Origin: Nonomuraea gerenzanensis
GTDB lineage: Bacteria > Actinomycetota > Actinomycetes > Streptosporangiales > Streptosporangiaceae
DNA length: 64,000 nucleotides
NCBI RefSeq assembly: GCF_020215645.1
Contig: NZ_CP084058.1
Location: forward strand, 10,904,501-10,968,500
Reading direction: 5' to 3'
Shown here: one piece after another, positions 25,221 to 34,460 of the stretch
Numbering within the stretch: the first letter of the stretch is position 1
How the letters are laid out: each line of letters opens with the position of its first letter
Position numbers and translations under genes: made by a program
Notes under the pieces: model-generated
The model's input: the letters and a program-made list of their open reading frames with translations, nothing else
Database searches by the model: none
Told to the model about the DNA's origin: nothing

Positions 25221-25251
25221 TTGACCTCAATCGTGCTTGAGCTCCTAGCGT
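25221..25251 (+). promoter_or_regulatory. MerR/SoxR-type promoter with 19-bp spacer
   Basis: A -35 TTGACC (25221-25226) and -10 TAGCGT (25246-25251) are separated by 19 bp. The spacer holds the dyad CTCAA-TCGTGC-TTGAG (25226-25241). Overlong spacers with a central dyad are the signature of MerR-family activation, and CCTCAA..TTGAGG is the SoxR-type core. It would drive the oxidoreductase at 25287. Confidence 0.6.
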
Positions 25252-25286
25252 GGTCCGCAACCCCGATCCGGACACTTAGGACAATC

Positions 25287-26195
25287 ATGACGCGGATCAG
25301 CACCACCTTGCCCATGACCCAAGCCGGCGTACCCGACCTCACGATGACGCAGCACCTTGAAAACCTCGGCTACGACGCCATCAGCATGCCCGATCTCATC
25401 GTCGGAGACGGGACACCGGGCTTCGACCCCACACTCGTCCTGGCAGCCGCCGCAACCGTGACCGACAGGATCGGACTGGAGTTCGGCGTGCTCAGCCTCC
25501 CCCTGCGCCCGGCCGCCTGGGTCGCCACACAGGTGCAGACCCTCCAGCACCTGTCAGGCAACCGCGTCACCCTCGGCGTCGGGATCGGAGGTTTCCCCGG
25601 CTCGCCGTTCTGGCGTGCGGTCGGGGCACCGCTCCAGGGAAGGGGACGCCGGACCGATGAAGCGTTGCAGGCCCTGCCCGGCCTCATCCGTGGTGAGGCG
25701 ACGAAGCTGGGCGAGGCGGAGGTCACCCTGGGCCCTGCCGCTCCGGTCCCGCCCATCCTCATCGGCGGCAACTCCGAGGCGGCGATGCGCCGCGCCGTCC
25801 TCCATGGTGACGGCTGGGCGCCCTCCTTGCTCAGCCCCGCGGCTCTGGGCAGGAAGGCGGTACGGCTACGTGAGATCGCGCACGAGCTCGGACGCCCGGT
25901 CCCGTCGATCTCCGTGGGCGGTCACGCGATCCTCGTCGACAACCCGGCCGCCCTCGAACAATTCACCCGCACACTGGTGGACGTGCATCGCCTGCCGCAG
26001 GAAGAAGCCGACAACGTCCCGGTCACCGGCGGCCCGGAGCAGGTCGCGGAACGCCTGCACGCCTACGCGGAGGCCGGAGCCGACATGGTCGGGCTCAGCC
26101 TTGACGGCGGAGACTGGATCCGGCAGGCGGAAACCCTCGCGGAGGCCCGAGCACGGCTGAGCCGTAGCCGGACGACGCAGGCGGACCAAGGGTGA
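25287..26195 (+). CDS. LLM-class F420/FMN-dependent oxidoreductase
   Basis: This 302-residue luciferase-like TIM-barrel protein shows LENLGYDAISMPDLI, RIGLEFGVLSLPLRP and VTLGVGIGGFPGSPFW, the cofactor-binding segment. PILIGGNSEAAMRRAV and ADMVGLSL come towards the end. F420 is the likely cofactor in actinomycetes; FMN is possible. ATG 25287 follows AGGA. A MerR/SoxR-type promoter upstream suggests induction by redox-active compounds. Confidence 0.88.
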   Translation: MTRISTTLPMTQAGVPDLTMTQHLENLGYDAISMPDLIVGDGTPGFDPTLVLAAAATVTDRIGLEFGVLSLPLRPAAWVATQVQTLQHLSGNRVTLGVGIGGFPGSPFWRAVGAPLQGRGRRTDEALQALPGLIRGEATKLGEAEVTLGPAAPVPPILIGGNSEAAMRRAVLHGDGWAPSLLSPAALGRKAVRLREIAHELGRPVPSISVGGHAILVDNPAALEQFTRTLVDVHRLPQEEADNVPVTGGPEQVAERLHAYAEAGADMVGLSLDGGDWIRQAETLAEARARLSRSRTTQADQG

Positions 26196-26313
26196 TGGGT
26201 CGCTCAAGCGCCCCACGCACGCACCGGCACGGCGAGAGTGTGCCAACAATCGGCGTGTTCCGGTAGGTTCGTCACCTGCCGCCCAGAAGATCACGAAGGA
26301 GGCCCTCCAACAG

Positions 26314-29196
26314 GTGACCGATGAAACGCTGGTCCCGCCGACGGAGGGTTGCGCGATGGGACTGCGAGTCAAGATCTTGGGCCCGTTGGAGCTGACGGCG
26401 GACGGCGAGGTGCTGCCGCTGACCGGCACCCGGCGGATCGGCCTGCTGACCCGGCTGGCACTGAGCGCCGGCCGGGTGGTCACCGCTGAGCAGCTCCTCA
26501 CCGATGTGTGGGGCGAGAGCCGGGCGGCGACGGCGCCGAAGCAGCTGCACATCGTGGTGTCGAAGCTGCGCGAGCTGCTCGCGCCCCGGGCGCTCGACGA
26601 GCTCATCGTGACCGCGCCGGGCGGATACTGCCTGGACGTGCCACCTGATCACGTCGATGCGCACCTGTTCATGAGACTGGTACGCGAAGCGCGTACCGTC
26701 CACGCCAGGGGAGAGATCACCACGGCCGACAGGTCGTTCCGGCAGGCTCTGGCCCTGTGGCGGGGAGAGGCCCTGGCAGGTATGTCGGCGGAGTGGGCCC
26801 AGATCGAGGCCACCCGGCTGACGGAGGAGCGGCTCACCGCGCTGGAGGATCACGTCGACCTGCGGATGGCGGCGGGCGATCACCATGCGGTGATAGCGGA
26901 TCTGACCGTCCACATCGAGGCGCACCCGCTGCGGGAGCGGCCGCACGCACAGCTGATGCTGGCGCTGTATCGCGCTGGGCGGTCGTCGGAAGCGCTCGCG
27001 CTCTACCAGGAGACCCGCCACGTCATGATCCGGGAGCTCGGCATCGAGCCGAGTGCCGAGCTGCGCCGCCTCCAGCAGGCGGTGCTCGCTCGCGACCCCG
27101 TCCTCGATCTGACAGCCCCGGCGCAGGACGCCGCGCTCGGCGACACCGTCGCCCCGGCCGAGCTGCCCGCCGACACCCGCGCCTTCACGGCCCGCGAGGT
27201 CGAGCTCGCCTGGCTCGACAAGGCGCTCACCACCTCGGAACCAGGCACGCCGGCGATCGTCGCCATCGGCGGTGCCGGCGGGATCGGCAAATCCGCGCTG
27301 GCCGTACACCTGGCGCACGCCGTCGCCGACCGCTACGCCGACGGCGTTCTCTACCTCGACCTGCACGGCGCCACCGACGGCCTGCGGCCGCTGTCGCCGC
27401 TGGAGGCGCTCGGCCGGCTCTTACGCTCGCTCGGCCTGGACGGCTCCGCCGTACCGACCACGGTGGACGAGGCGGCGGCCCGCTACCGATCCCTCACCTC
27501 GGCGCGGCACGTGCTGCTCATCCTCGACAACGCCCTCGACACCCGCCAGGTCCGCCCGCTCATCCCCGCCGGATCGGGGTGCGCGGTCGTCATCACGAGC
27601 CGGCAGATGCTCACCTCGCTCGACGGCGCGAGCCACCTGAACCTGCCCGGCCTCGACCCGTCCGAGTCCACCGCGCTGCTGGCCCGGATCGCCGGCCCCG
27701 GCCGGGTCCACGCCGAGCCGGAGGCCGCCGGACGGATCGTCCGGCTCTGCGGGGGCCTGCCCCTCGCCCTCCGCATCGCGGCGGCGCGGCTGGCCGCCCG
27801 CCCCGACTGGACGCTGTCCTACCTCGCCGACAGGCTCGCCGACGCCACCCGCCGCCTGGACACGCTGGAGCACGCCGACCTGGCCGTCCGCGCCGGCATC
27901 GCCGTCAGCCTCCAACACCTCCAGGAGGAGCCCGCCGGTCAGGACGCCGCCCACCTGTTCGCCCTGCTCGGCCTCCTCGACACGCCCACCCACACCCCGG
28001 CCGCCACCGCCGCGCTCGCCGACCGGCCCGAGTACACGGTGGCGGACGCGCTGGACCGCCTGCTGGACGCCCGGCTGCTCGAATCGGCGGGGCCCGGCCG
28101 CTACCGGATGCACGACCTCGTCCGCCTCTACGCCCGCGAGCAAGCGGACGACATCGTCCAGGAGCACGATCGGACGGCCGCCACCCACCGCGCGCTGCAC
28201 CACTACCTCGCCACAGCCAGAGCGGCCAGCCTTCTGCTCGACCCCACCTCCCCCATCGTCCGGGATCTGCGCGCCGACCAGCCGGGCCTTCGCCTGGACA
28301 CACCGCAGGAGGCGATCGACTGGATCGAGCTGGAGCGCGACAACCTGATCGCCGTCGCCCGGCAGGCCACCGGCCGCCTCGACGATCCCGGCACGGTCGA
28401 AGGCCTCGCCGCCGCCCTCAACAGGCCCTTCAGCCACAGAGGCTGGCTCGCCGAGCTCACCGAGATCCATCACCACGCCCTGCACGTGGCCGCCCGGACC
28501 GGTGACTGGGCGGCCCAAGCCCGCGGACACAACCACCTGGGCCTCATCCACAAGAACCAGGGCCGCTTCGAGCCCGCGGTCGAGCACTTCGAACGTGCCC
28601 TCACGTGCTGGGATCGAGCGAACCTGCCCCTGCGTAAGGCAGGCACCCTCCACAATCTCGGCACGACCTACGGCAAGCTCGGACGCTTCGACGACGCCCT
28701 CGCCACCCAGGACGAGGCGACCGCCGCGGCGACCGCCAGTGGCCTGCGCGACTACCAGGCGATGATCCTCAACGGCCGGGCCGCGGTGCTGATCAGCATG
28801 GGCCGGCTGGACGAAGCGATCGACGCCAGCCGGCGAAGCCTGGAGATCTGGGCGGAGTTCGACAATCCCTACGGCGAGGGAACGGCGACCGACACGCTGG
28901 CCGACGCCTGCCGACGCGCCGGCAGGCTCGTCGAGGCCGAGGCCGGCTACAGGCGGGCGGTCCACCTCCACCACCAGGCCGGTGCCCGCGCGATGGAGGC
29001 CGCTACTCTGTGGGGGCTCGGCGACACCCTGCGCGATCTCGGACGGCGGGACGAGGCCCGGCAGTGCTGGCACCGGTCGGCCCAGATCCTGTGCGATGTC
29101 CATCTCCTCACCGAGGAGGAGCTGGAGGTCCTGCTCGCTCAGGACCTCCCGCAAGCTCCCGACCCCGTCAGGCACTTGAGCGCGGGAGCGCGTTGA
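26314..29196 (+). CDS. AfsR/SARP-type transcriptional regulator (SARP-NB-ARC-TPR)
   Basis: This 960-residue regulator has an OmpR-like winged helix (about 15-95, LGPLELTADGEVLPLTGTRR) and a bacterial transcriptional activator domain (about 100-250). An NB-ARC-type ATPase follows, with P-loop IGGAGGIGKSALA near residue 317 and LLILDNAL as Walker B. TPR repeats lie from about 700 to 930 (RGHNHLGLIHKNQGRFEPAV). AfsR-type proteins activate secondary-metabolite genes after signal input through the TPRs. GTG 26314 lies 11 bp after AAGGAGG; ATG 26356 is the alternative. It converges on the WD40 gene nine bases away. Confidence 0.9.
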   Translation: MTDETLVPPTEGCAMGLRVKILGPLELTADGEVLPLTGTRRIGLLTRLALSAGRVVTAEQLLTDVWGESRAATAPKQLHIVVSKLRELLAPRALDELIVTAPGGYCLDVPPDHVDAHLFMRLVREARTVHARGEITTADRSFRQALALWRGEALAGMSAEWAQIEATRLTEERLTALEDHVDLRMAAGDHHAVIADLTVHIEAHPLRERPHAQLMLALYRAGRSSEALALYQETRHVMIRELGIEPSAELRRLQQAVLARDPVLDLTAPAQDAALGDTVAPAELPADTRAFTAREVELAWLDKALTTSEPGTPAIVAIGGAGGIGKSALAVHLAHAVADRYADGVLYLDLHGATDGLRPLSPLEALGRLLRSLGLDGSAVPTTVDEAAARYRSLTSARHVLLILDNALDTRQVRPLIPAGSGCAVVITSRQMLTSLDGASHLNLPGLDPSESTALLARIAGPGRVHAEPEAAGRIVRLCGGLPLALRIAAARLAARPDWTLSYLADRLADATRRLDTLEHADLAVRAGIAVSLQHLQEEPAGQDAAHLFALLGLLDTPTHTPAATAALADRPEYTVADALDRLLDARLLESAGPGRYRMHDLVRLYAREQADDIVQEHDRTAATHRALHHYLATARAASLLLDPTSPIVRDLRADQPGLRLDTPQEAIDWIELERDNLIAVARQATGRLDDPGTVEGLAAALNRPFSHRGWLAELTEIHHHALHVAARTGDWAAQARGHNHLGLIHKNQGRFEPAVEHFERALTCWDRANLPLRKAGTLHNLGTTYGKLGRFDDALATQDEATAAATASGLRDYQAMILNGRAAVLISMGRLDEAIDASRRSLEIWAEFDNPYGEGTATDTLADACRRAGRLVEAEAGYRRAVHLHHQAGARAMEAATLWGLGDTLRDLGRRDEARQCWHRSAQILCDVHLLTEEELEVLLAQDLPQAPDPVRHLSAGAR

Positions 29197-29205
29197 CGGC
29201 GCGAG

Positions 29206-32200
29206 TCAGGAGTTCGGGCCGAGGTGGCTGCGGCGTTCTTCCGCGGTCAGCTCGCGGGTGCGGCGTGATCTGGCCAGTTCGAGCACCGTTCCGGACGGGC
29301 CGCACACCTCGCAGGGGCGGCTCTGGACGAGGCTGCCGCCCAGACCGGTGATCAGGGAACGACCGAGCCAGATCTGCGGGCTCAGCCCCCGGACGATCCG
29401 CGTACCGTCGGGGCTGAACGCCACGAGACCGCCGCTCGCGCCCCAGCCGGTCAGCTCCAGCGGTTCGCCGCCGCCCGCCGCCCGCCAGAGCCGCAGGTGA
29501 CCCGCGGGTTCGTTGGTGACCAGCCAGGTGCCGTCGGGGCTGAAATGCACTCTGCGTACGGTGTTCTCGGCGCCGTACAGCACGCCGGCGGGCTCGCCCC
29601 GGCCGTCGAGGTCCCAGAGCCGGATCGCGCCGTCCGCGGCGGCGGCGGCCAGGCGCAGTCCGTCCGGGCTGAAGGCGAGGCCCGTGATGTCCTCCGCATG
29701 GCCGCGCAGGATCTTCGGCTCGCTCTCGCCGGTCAGGTCCCAGACGACGACGGTGTGGTCGTCCCGGGCGTCGGCCAGTCTCGTACCGTCCGAGCTGAGT
29801 GCCACGTCGCCGTCGGCGCGGCCGGTGGGCGGGGTCTGCCAGCCGGTGAGCGCTGTCAACCCGCCGGACGGGGAGACCTGCCACGCCTGCGGCTCTGTGC
29901 CGTGGGCGCCCGCGACGATCCGCTTCCCGTCGGCGCTGAACACCAGGCTGATCGGGATGCCACGCAAGGGCGCGGGCGTGGTGACCGGCGGACCGGCGGT
30001 GGTGAGGTCCCACAGGCTGAGGGTGCCGGCCCGGCCGACGCCCGCCATCCGCCGGCCGTCAGGGCTCAGCGCGACGAGGTAGCCGGCGTCGCGCGGGCCG
30101 CTCACCTCGGCCTGGGTCGCGCCGCGCCAGGTCTTGATCCGGACGTCCCCTGGGGTGAGGAGTGAAGTCGCCCCCGCGCTGACCGCCACCGTGCTCGTGT
30201 CGGCGCTGAGCGCCAGGGGCCTGCCCCGGCTCGGCGCCGGGTCGCCCGCCGTGACGTCCCACGTCCGCAGGGAGCCGTCAACATCGACGCTGACCAGCGA
30301 TTTCCCGTCCGGGGTGAACGCCGCCCCGCGCGGATTCCCCTTCGGGCTGCGCAACACCAGGGGGTCGGCGTCGCTGCCCGTCGTCCAGACGCGGATCACA
30401 CCGTCGGCGCCGAACGTCGCCAGCCGGTCCCCGTCCGCGGCGAACACCACGCCGTTCAGCTCCGGGTCGTGGCCGGCCAGCTCGACCTGCGGGATCCAGT
30501 CGCCGGCCGGCTCCTCCGTCGCGTCCCAGACCTGGGGAACGTCGCCTTCGACGGTCGCGACCCACGGTCCACCAGGGCTGATGACCGTCTGCTCCGGCTG
30601 GCCTCGGGTGGCCGCGCGCTGCAGAACGGGCCGGTCGCGGGTCATGTCCCACAGTCGCAGCGGCGATCCGTTGCCCCCGGTGGCGAGCAGCCGGCCGCTG
30701 GGGCTGAACGCGACGCTCCTGACTGCGCCGCCGGGGACGCTGAGCTTGACGGGCTCGGCGCGTCCCGGCTTCCAGATGCGCACGCCGTCGCTGTGCGCGC
30801 TCGCCACCGTACCGTCGCGCCTGATGCTGACGCCTTGGACGCTGCCGTCAACGGTCCCCAGAACCACGGGCGGACCGCTGGACGCCAGGTCCCACAGCAC
30901 CAGCTCGCCTCCGGCGTCTCCGGTGACGAGCTGCCGGCCGTCCGCGCTGAACGCGGCGCTCAGGATGCCGTCCGTCCGATCCGGCTGGAGCGGATGGCCG
31001 GCCCGGCGCGGTGCGGCACCGTCCAGGCTCCAGATCTCCAGGCTGGACGGGCCCGCGCCGGCGCCCCAGATCGCGATCTTCCGGCCGTCCGGGGTGGCCG
31101 TCGTCCCTGTGACCCTGCGCAGGCCGACGGGGGTGGAGCCGCGCAGCCGGGAGTCCGCGGTGGCCTGGCGGAGCACCAGGTCGGCCTCCGAGGTGGGCTC
31201 CACCTCGTACGCCTCGATCGCCAGCAGCAACGCCAGCTCCGGATCCTGCTGGAGCTGGCGGCGCGCTTCGGCGGCCAGCCGTACGGAGGTGGCGCGGTCG
31301 CGTTCCACGTCCCTGTCGTTGACCTGGACCAGGACGAGCGCGGCCAGCACGATGACCACGACGGCGGCGACCGGCAGCCCGCCGAAGGCGAGCCGGGTCC
31401 GGCGGCGGGCCCGGTCGCGCTCGGCGGCGCTCGAACGGCAGGCCGCCAGGAAGGTGCGCTCCAGCTCGTTCAGCGGCACGAAGCTCGCCTCGCCGTCCCA
31501 CTGGGCGAGGCGGGTGCCGCGGTACAGGTAGTCCTCGCCGCGCCCGTTGCGGTCCCACTCGGCCGCGTCGGACGTGAGCCGCTGGTGCCGCAGCAGGGTC
31601 TCACGGTCGGCGGTGAGCCATTCCCGCAGCCGGGGCCAGCCGGTGAGCAGCGCTTCGTGCGCGATGTCCACCAGGTCCTGGTCCACGACGACGAGCCTGG
31701 CGGCGGCGAGCCGGTCGAGGACCGCGTCCAGCTCGCCGGCGGGCCCGATGCCGGCGAGCTCGTCCCGGTCGAGCCCGCGACGGGTGTCGGAGCTGCCCGA
31801 GCCCGAGGCGACGAGCCGCAGCAGCACGGCGCGGAGCAACTGCTGCTGGTCGGCCTCCAGATCGGCGTACAGGTGCTCGGCCGTCCGCGCGATCGCGCCG
31901 GACACGCCGCCCACGGCCCGGTAGTCCGCCAGCGTCAGCGTGTCTCCCCGCTGCCTGCTCCACGTTTCGCGCAGCGCGTGCGCGACCATCGGGAGCGCGC
32001 CCTTCTGCTCGGCGGCCTCGGCCACCACGGTGACCACCAGATCCGGGTCCACGCTCAGCCCTGCCCTGGCGGCGGGTTCGGTGATGATGGCGCGCAGGTC
32101 CTGCTCGGACATGGGGCCGACCGGTAGGTGCAGGCTGTCGAGGAGGGCTGCGGCCAGGCCGGGGTGTGAGGCGCAGCGGTCGTAGAAGTCGGTGCGGATT

Positions 32201-33045
32201 CCGATCACCAGGACTGGGCCGTCCTGACGGCTGACGAGGTCGCTCAGCGCGTCGAGGAAGGCTGCGCGTTCCCGCTCGTCGGTGCAGAGTGTGAACGTCT
32301 CCTCGAACTGGTCGATGATCACCACCTCGGCGCCGTTCGCGTCGGCGCGGTCCGCGGTGGAGGTCTTCGCGGTGGAGGTCTTCGCGGTGGAGGTCTTCGC
32401 GGTGGAGGTCTTCGCGGTGGAGGCGTCCGCGGTGGAGGCGTCCGCGTCAGAGGCGTTTGTGCCGTCCGCGGCGGTGCCGTCCGCGTCGGAGGCACCGGCG
32501 TCGGCGCTGTCCGTGCCTGAGGCGTATAACCGGGACAGCGGGTGCGCGCCCGGAGTGAGCAGCGTGACGGTGGTTCCTTCTGCGGTCAGCCGCGCGGCCA
32601 GCCCGGCCCGCAGCAACGAGGACTTGCCACTGCCGGTGGCCCCGCGAACCACCGTCAGCGGCCCCTGCTGCACGGCCTTCAGCAGCACCTCAAGCAGATC
32701 GTCCCGGCCGAAGAACAGGTCGGCGGCATCGACATCCAGCGGAAGCAGACCGGGATAGGGACAACGGCGCTGCGATCGTTCCAGCTCGGCCGCGGCCAGC
32801 TGCCACTTCCGCTCCCATTCGGCGGGATCGCCACCGCAGGCGACGGCGTACGCCAGTGTCGCCTCAAGCGTCGGCAGCCGCGTCCCGGTGGCCGCCTCGG
32901 CGAGGGTGCTCCGCGAGAAATGCGCGCGTTCCGCCAGTACGCGGTAGCTCGGCCGCCCGGCCTCATCCCTGAGCCGACGCAATTCCCAGGCAAGCCTTTC
33001 GACCGGACCGGCCAACGGATCCACCGGCTGCTCAGGCCGACCCAA
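29206..33045 (-). CDS. XRE-nSTAND ATPase-WD40 signalling protein
   Basis: This giant 1,279-residue protein has an N-terminal XRE-like HTH (about 15-80, RVLAERAHFSRSTLAEAATG) and an nSTAND-type P-loop ATPase (VVRGATGSGKSS near 135; VVIIDQFEET near 240). A transmembrane helix lies near 550-570 (LPVAAVVVIVLAALVLVQV), and a C-terminal domain of about a dozen WD40 blades follows (repeats of FSPDG..L...D...RLWD). TTG 33045 is the start: an in-frame TGA precedes it and GAGGTGAG gives the ribosome site. Such proteins act as membrane-tethered sensor switches. A 15-bp DNA repeat encodes a variable linker at residues 200-230. Confidence 0.88.
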   Translation of the reverse strand: MGRPEQPVDPLAGPVERLAWELRRLRDEAGRPSYRVLAERAHFSRSTLAEAATGTRLPTLEATLAYAVACGGDPAEWERKWQLAAAELERSQRRCPYPGLLPLDVDAADLFFGRDDLLEVLLKAVQQGPLTVVRGATGSGKSSLLRAGLAARLTAEGTTVTLLTPGAHPLSRLYASGTDSADAGASDADGTAADGTNASDADASTADASTAKTSTAKTSTAKTSTAKTSTADRADANGAEVVIIDQFEETFTLCTDERERAAFLDALSDLVSRQDGPVLVIGIRTDFYDRCASHPGLAAALLDSLHLPVGPMSEQDLRAIITEPAARAGLSVDPDLVVTVVAEAAEQKGALPMVAHALRETWSRQRGDTLTLADYRAVGGVSGAIARTAEHLYADLEADQQQLLRAVLLRLVASGSGSSDTRRGLDRDELAGIGPAGELDAVLDRLAAARLVVVDQDLVDIAHEALLTGWPRLREWLTADRETLLRHQRLTSDAAEWDRNGRGEDYLYRGTRLAQWDGEASFVPLNELERTFLAACRSSAAERDRARRRTRLAFGGLPVAAVVVIVLAALVLVQVNDRDVERDRATSVRLAAEARRQLQQDPELALLLAIEAYEVEPTSEADLVLRQATADSRLRGSTPVGLRRVTGTTATPDGRKIAIWGAGAGPSSLEIWSLDGAAPRRAGHPLQPDRTDGILSAAFSADGRQLVTGDAGGELVLWDLASSGPPVVLGTVDGSVQGVSIRRDGTVASAHSDGVRIWKPGRAEPVKLSVPGGAVRSVAFSPSGRLLATGGNGSPLRLWDMTRDRPVLQRAATRGQPEQTVISPGGPWVATVEGDVPQVWDATEEPAGDWIPQVELAGHDPELNGVVFAADGDRLATFGADGVIRVWTTGSDADPLVLRSPKGNPRGAAFTPDGKSLVSVDVDGSLRTWDVTAGDPAPSRGRPLALSADTSTVAVSAGATSLLTPGDVRIKTWRGATQAEVSGPRDAGYLVALSPDGRRMAGVGRAGTLSLWDLTTAGPPVTTPAPLRGIPISLVFSADGKRIVAGAHGTEPQAWQVSPSGGLTALTGWQTPPTGRADGDVALSSDGTRLADARDDHTVVVWDLTGESEPKILRGHAEDITGLAFSPDGLRLAAAAADGAIRLWDLDGRGEPAGVLYGAENTVRRVHFSPDGTWLVTNEPAGHLRLWRAAGGGEPLELTGWGASGGLVAFSPDGTRIVRGLSPQIWLGRSLITGLGGSLVQSRPCEVCGPSGTVLELARSRRTRELTAEERRSHLGPNS
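32354..32443. repeat. 15-bp in-frame tandem repeat (VNTR) in the nSTAND gene
   Basis: Four identical 15-bp units GCGGTGGAGGTCTTC (32354-32413) are followed by two variants with GCGTCC ends (32414-32443). They encode AKTST repeats and ASTAD-like units. The units keep frame, so copy-number change alters linker length between the P-loop and the Walker-B region without disrupting the protein. Confidence 0.92.
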
Positions 33046-33602
33046 TGGTCACTCACCTCTTGTTGTCCGGAGTCCTTGCCGCGTTGTCCTGAACCCACGG
33101 AGGGCCATTTCGGACATCCCTGGGCCGCCTTAGACCTTAGATCTCCAGCACGACAAGAGGGGGCAAATCATGAGATTCGACGTACCGGGTCCCTTGGAGA
33201 TCCACACGGGGGATGAAGCCGCCGAGGCCGCCCTGCCTACCGCGATCACAGCCACATCGAGACCGGCCGAGGCGGGAGCGTGCCGCGGTGAGACGGACGA
33301 CCAGGACGGAGACCTGGACGCCCCGGTCCACCAGTTCTTCGACGTCCACGCGGACGTTGCCGCGGCCGCAGGCTCCCTCCGAGGAGGGCGGAGGCCCGCC
33401 GGGCGGCCTGATCGTAGTCGTTGCGCCCCGGTCAAGCGTCCGAGGCGCCGGTCGAGGACAGCACGTCCGAAGGAGACGCGCGACTCATCCGGGCCGACGG
33501 TGACGACCGGGGTGTAGCCGACGATGGCCTGTTCGCGGTCGCGGAACTGCGCCCGGACAGGGGCCTGACGCACAAGCACCCAGCGTCCACGGAGATGGCC
33601 AG
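33046..33602. other. Region without a confident gene
   Basis: A forward frame opens at ATG 33170 after GAGGGGG and starts MRFDVPGPLEIHTGDEAAEA (115 codons). Its composition then drifts to random Arg/Pro. On the minus strand (33130-33609) short stretches such as GRWVLVRQAPVRAQFRDREQ and VDVEELVDRGVQVSVLVV look protein-like but sit in different frames. I take this as decayed coding DNA and make no functional call. Confidence 0.3.
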
Positions 33603-33686
33603 AAAACACGAGATCCCGTCCGGTTCAGATGATCGGGCGGGATCCCGTCATCCTCGGTCCAGCCGTCCCAGGAACGGCCCCTTGTG
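33603..33686. repeat. Copy of the tRNA-Ala 3'-flanking double-hairpin element
   Basis: An 11-bp stem (GATCCCGTCCG and CGGGCGGGATC, 33612-33644, one G-U) is followed by CCAGCCGTCCCAGGAACGGC and CCCTTGTG. The whole stretch matches, with scattered changes, the element abutting tRNA-Ala at 38572-38652, but here no tRNA is attached. It lies downstream of the LRV-like fragment on the minus strand and may terminate it. Confidence 0.75.
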
Positions 33687-33769
33687 AGGTGTTCACGAGA
33701 AGTCCTGGCCTGCGGCATATCGGGCGTGTTGGAAGTCGCTTCCCAGGTTGCAGACCTTGCTTCAGGTGT

Positions 33770-34110
33770 TCACCGAGAGCTGGGGTCGGCGGCTGTCTTG
33801 AAGCGCCAGTCGGAGCAGAAGCCGGAGCGGCAGGCACCTGCGTTCACGATCTCGGCCTTGAGCGTCGGAGGAGCGTGGGGGTGATGCGCGATGACCTCGC
33901 AGGTGACGGTGCACTTCGTGCCATACCGGTCGGTTTCGGCGTCCGCGAGGCGCCTGAGCGCGGATGCTGGAGTGTTCGGGTTCAGGGCGACGTTCCAGCG
34001 GATCGTGTCGTCTTCGTCCTGGGCGAGATGGTCGAAGGCGGGCGTGATCGGATCGGCCTGGACTGCTTGTTCATGCTCTAGCCATGCTCGACGCCTGTGG
34101 CCTGGTTCGT
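33770..34110 (-). pseudogene. Leucine-rich-repeat-variant-like protein, no start codon in frame
   Basis: The minus frame ending at TGA 33770 reads DDTIRWNVALNPNTPASALR, then RLADAETD and HHPHAPPTLKAEIVNAG, the spacing of LRV/HEAT-type repeats (VA.NP.TP...L..LA). No ATG/GTG/TTG start occurs in this frame near the repeats. The ATG at 34074, coupled to the upstream stop, is in another frame. A frameshift or 5' loss is likely. The partner upstream is the 129-residue protein at 34071-34460. Confidence 0.5.
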
Positions 34111-34460
34111 CCGGTTTCGCGACGAAAGTCGTCCAGGAGCAGGAAGAACTCCGCAATGGGGGTGGATCCGGCGGGTGTCTCGCGTTCCGTCTCGATCGCC
34201 CCACCGAGGGAGCTTGATCGTCCGATGCGCCGCCAGAGCCAGGCGGTGAACGAGCCATCGTTACCGAAGGCGAACGGTTCGTCGATGGAGTGCACTCCCA
34301 GCGCGATCTGGTAGCCGAGCAGGAGGGATTCGAGATGTCGCAGGGAGCCGTCTCGCAGCCACATGCGCGGCCGGAGGCGGACCTGGTCCAAGAACTCAGA
34401 TACATCCGTGCAGGTCGCCCAGTGCTTCCGAGTGCTCGGGGCCTGCTCGTCGGGCCACAT
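34071..34460 (-). CDS. Conserved hypothetical protein (accessory, 129 aa)
   Basis: Start ATG 34460 gives MWPDEQAPSTRKHW, then SEFLDQVRLRPRMWLRDGSL and HLESLLLGYQIALGVH. I recognise this pattern from small Streptomyces proteins near accessory and toxin-immunity regions, but no function is known to me. The segment PRMW(L) resembles the RPGMY-type motif of the small GyrB-motif protein at 60.4 kb. It is followed directly by the LRV-like fragment. Confidence 0.6.
   Translation of the reverse strand: MWPDEQAPSTRKHWATCTDVSEFLDQVRLRPRMWLRDGSLRHLESLLLGYQIALGVHSIDEPFAFGNDGSFTAWLWRRIGRSSSLGGAIETERETPAGSTPIAEFFLLLDDFRRETGRTRPQASSMARA

Noticed and set aside
27421..29175. 584-codon minus frame opposite the AfsR-type gene
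   Set aside because: Same GC-shadow effect; the forward frame has SARP, NB-ARC and TPR motifs.
33170..33517. 115-codon frame MRFDVPGPLEI as a real gene
   Set aside because: Good ribosome site but sequence becomes random-like and competing frames show coding-like pieces; treated as decayed.
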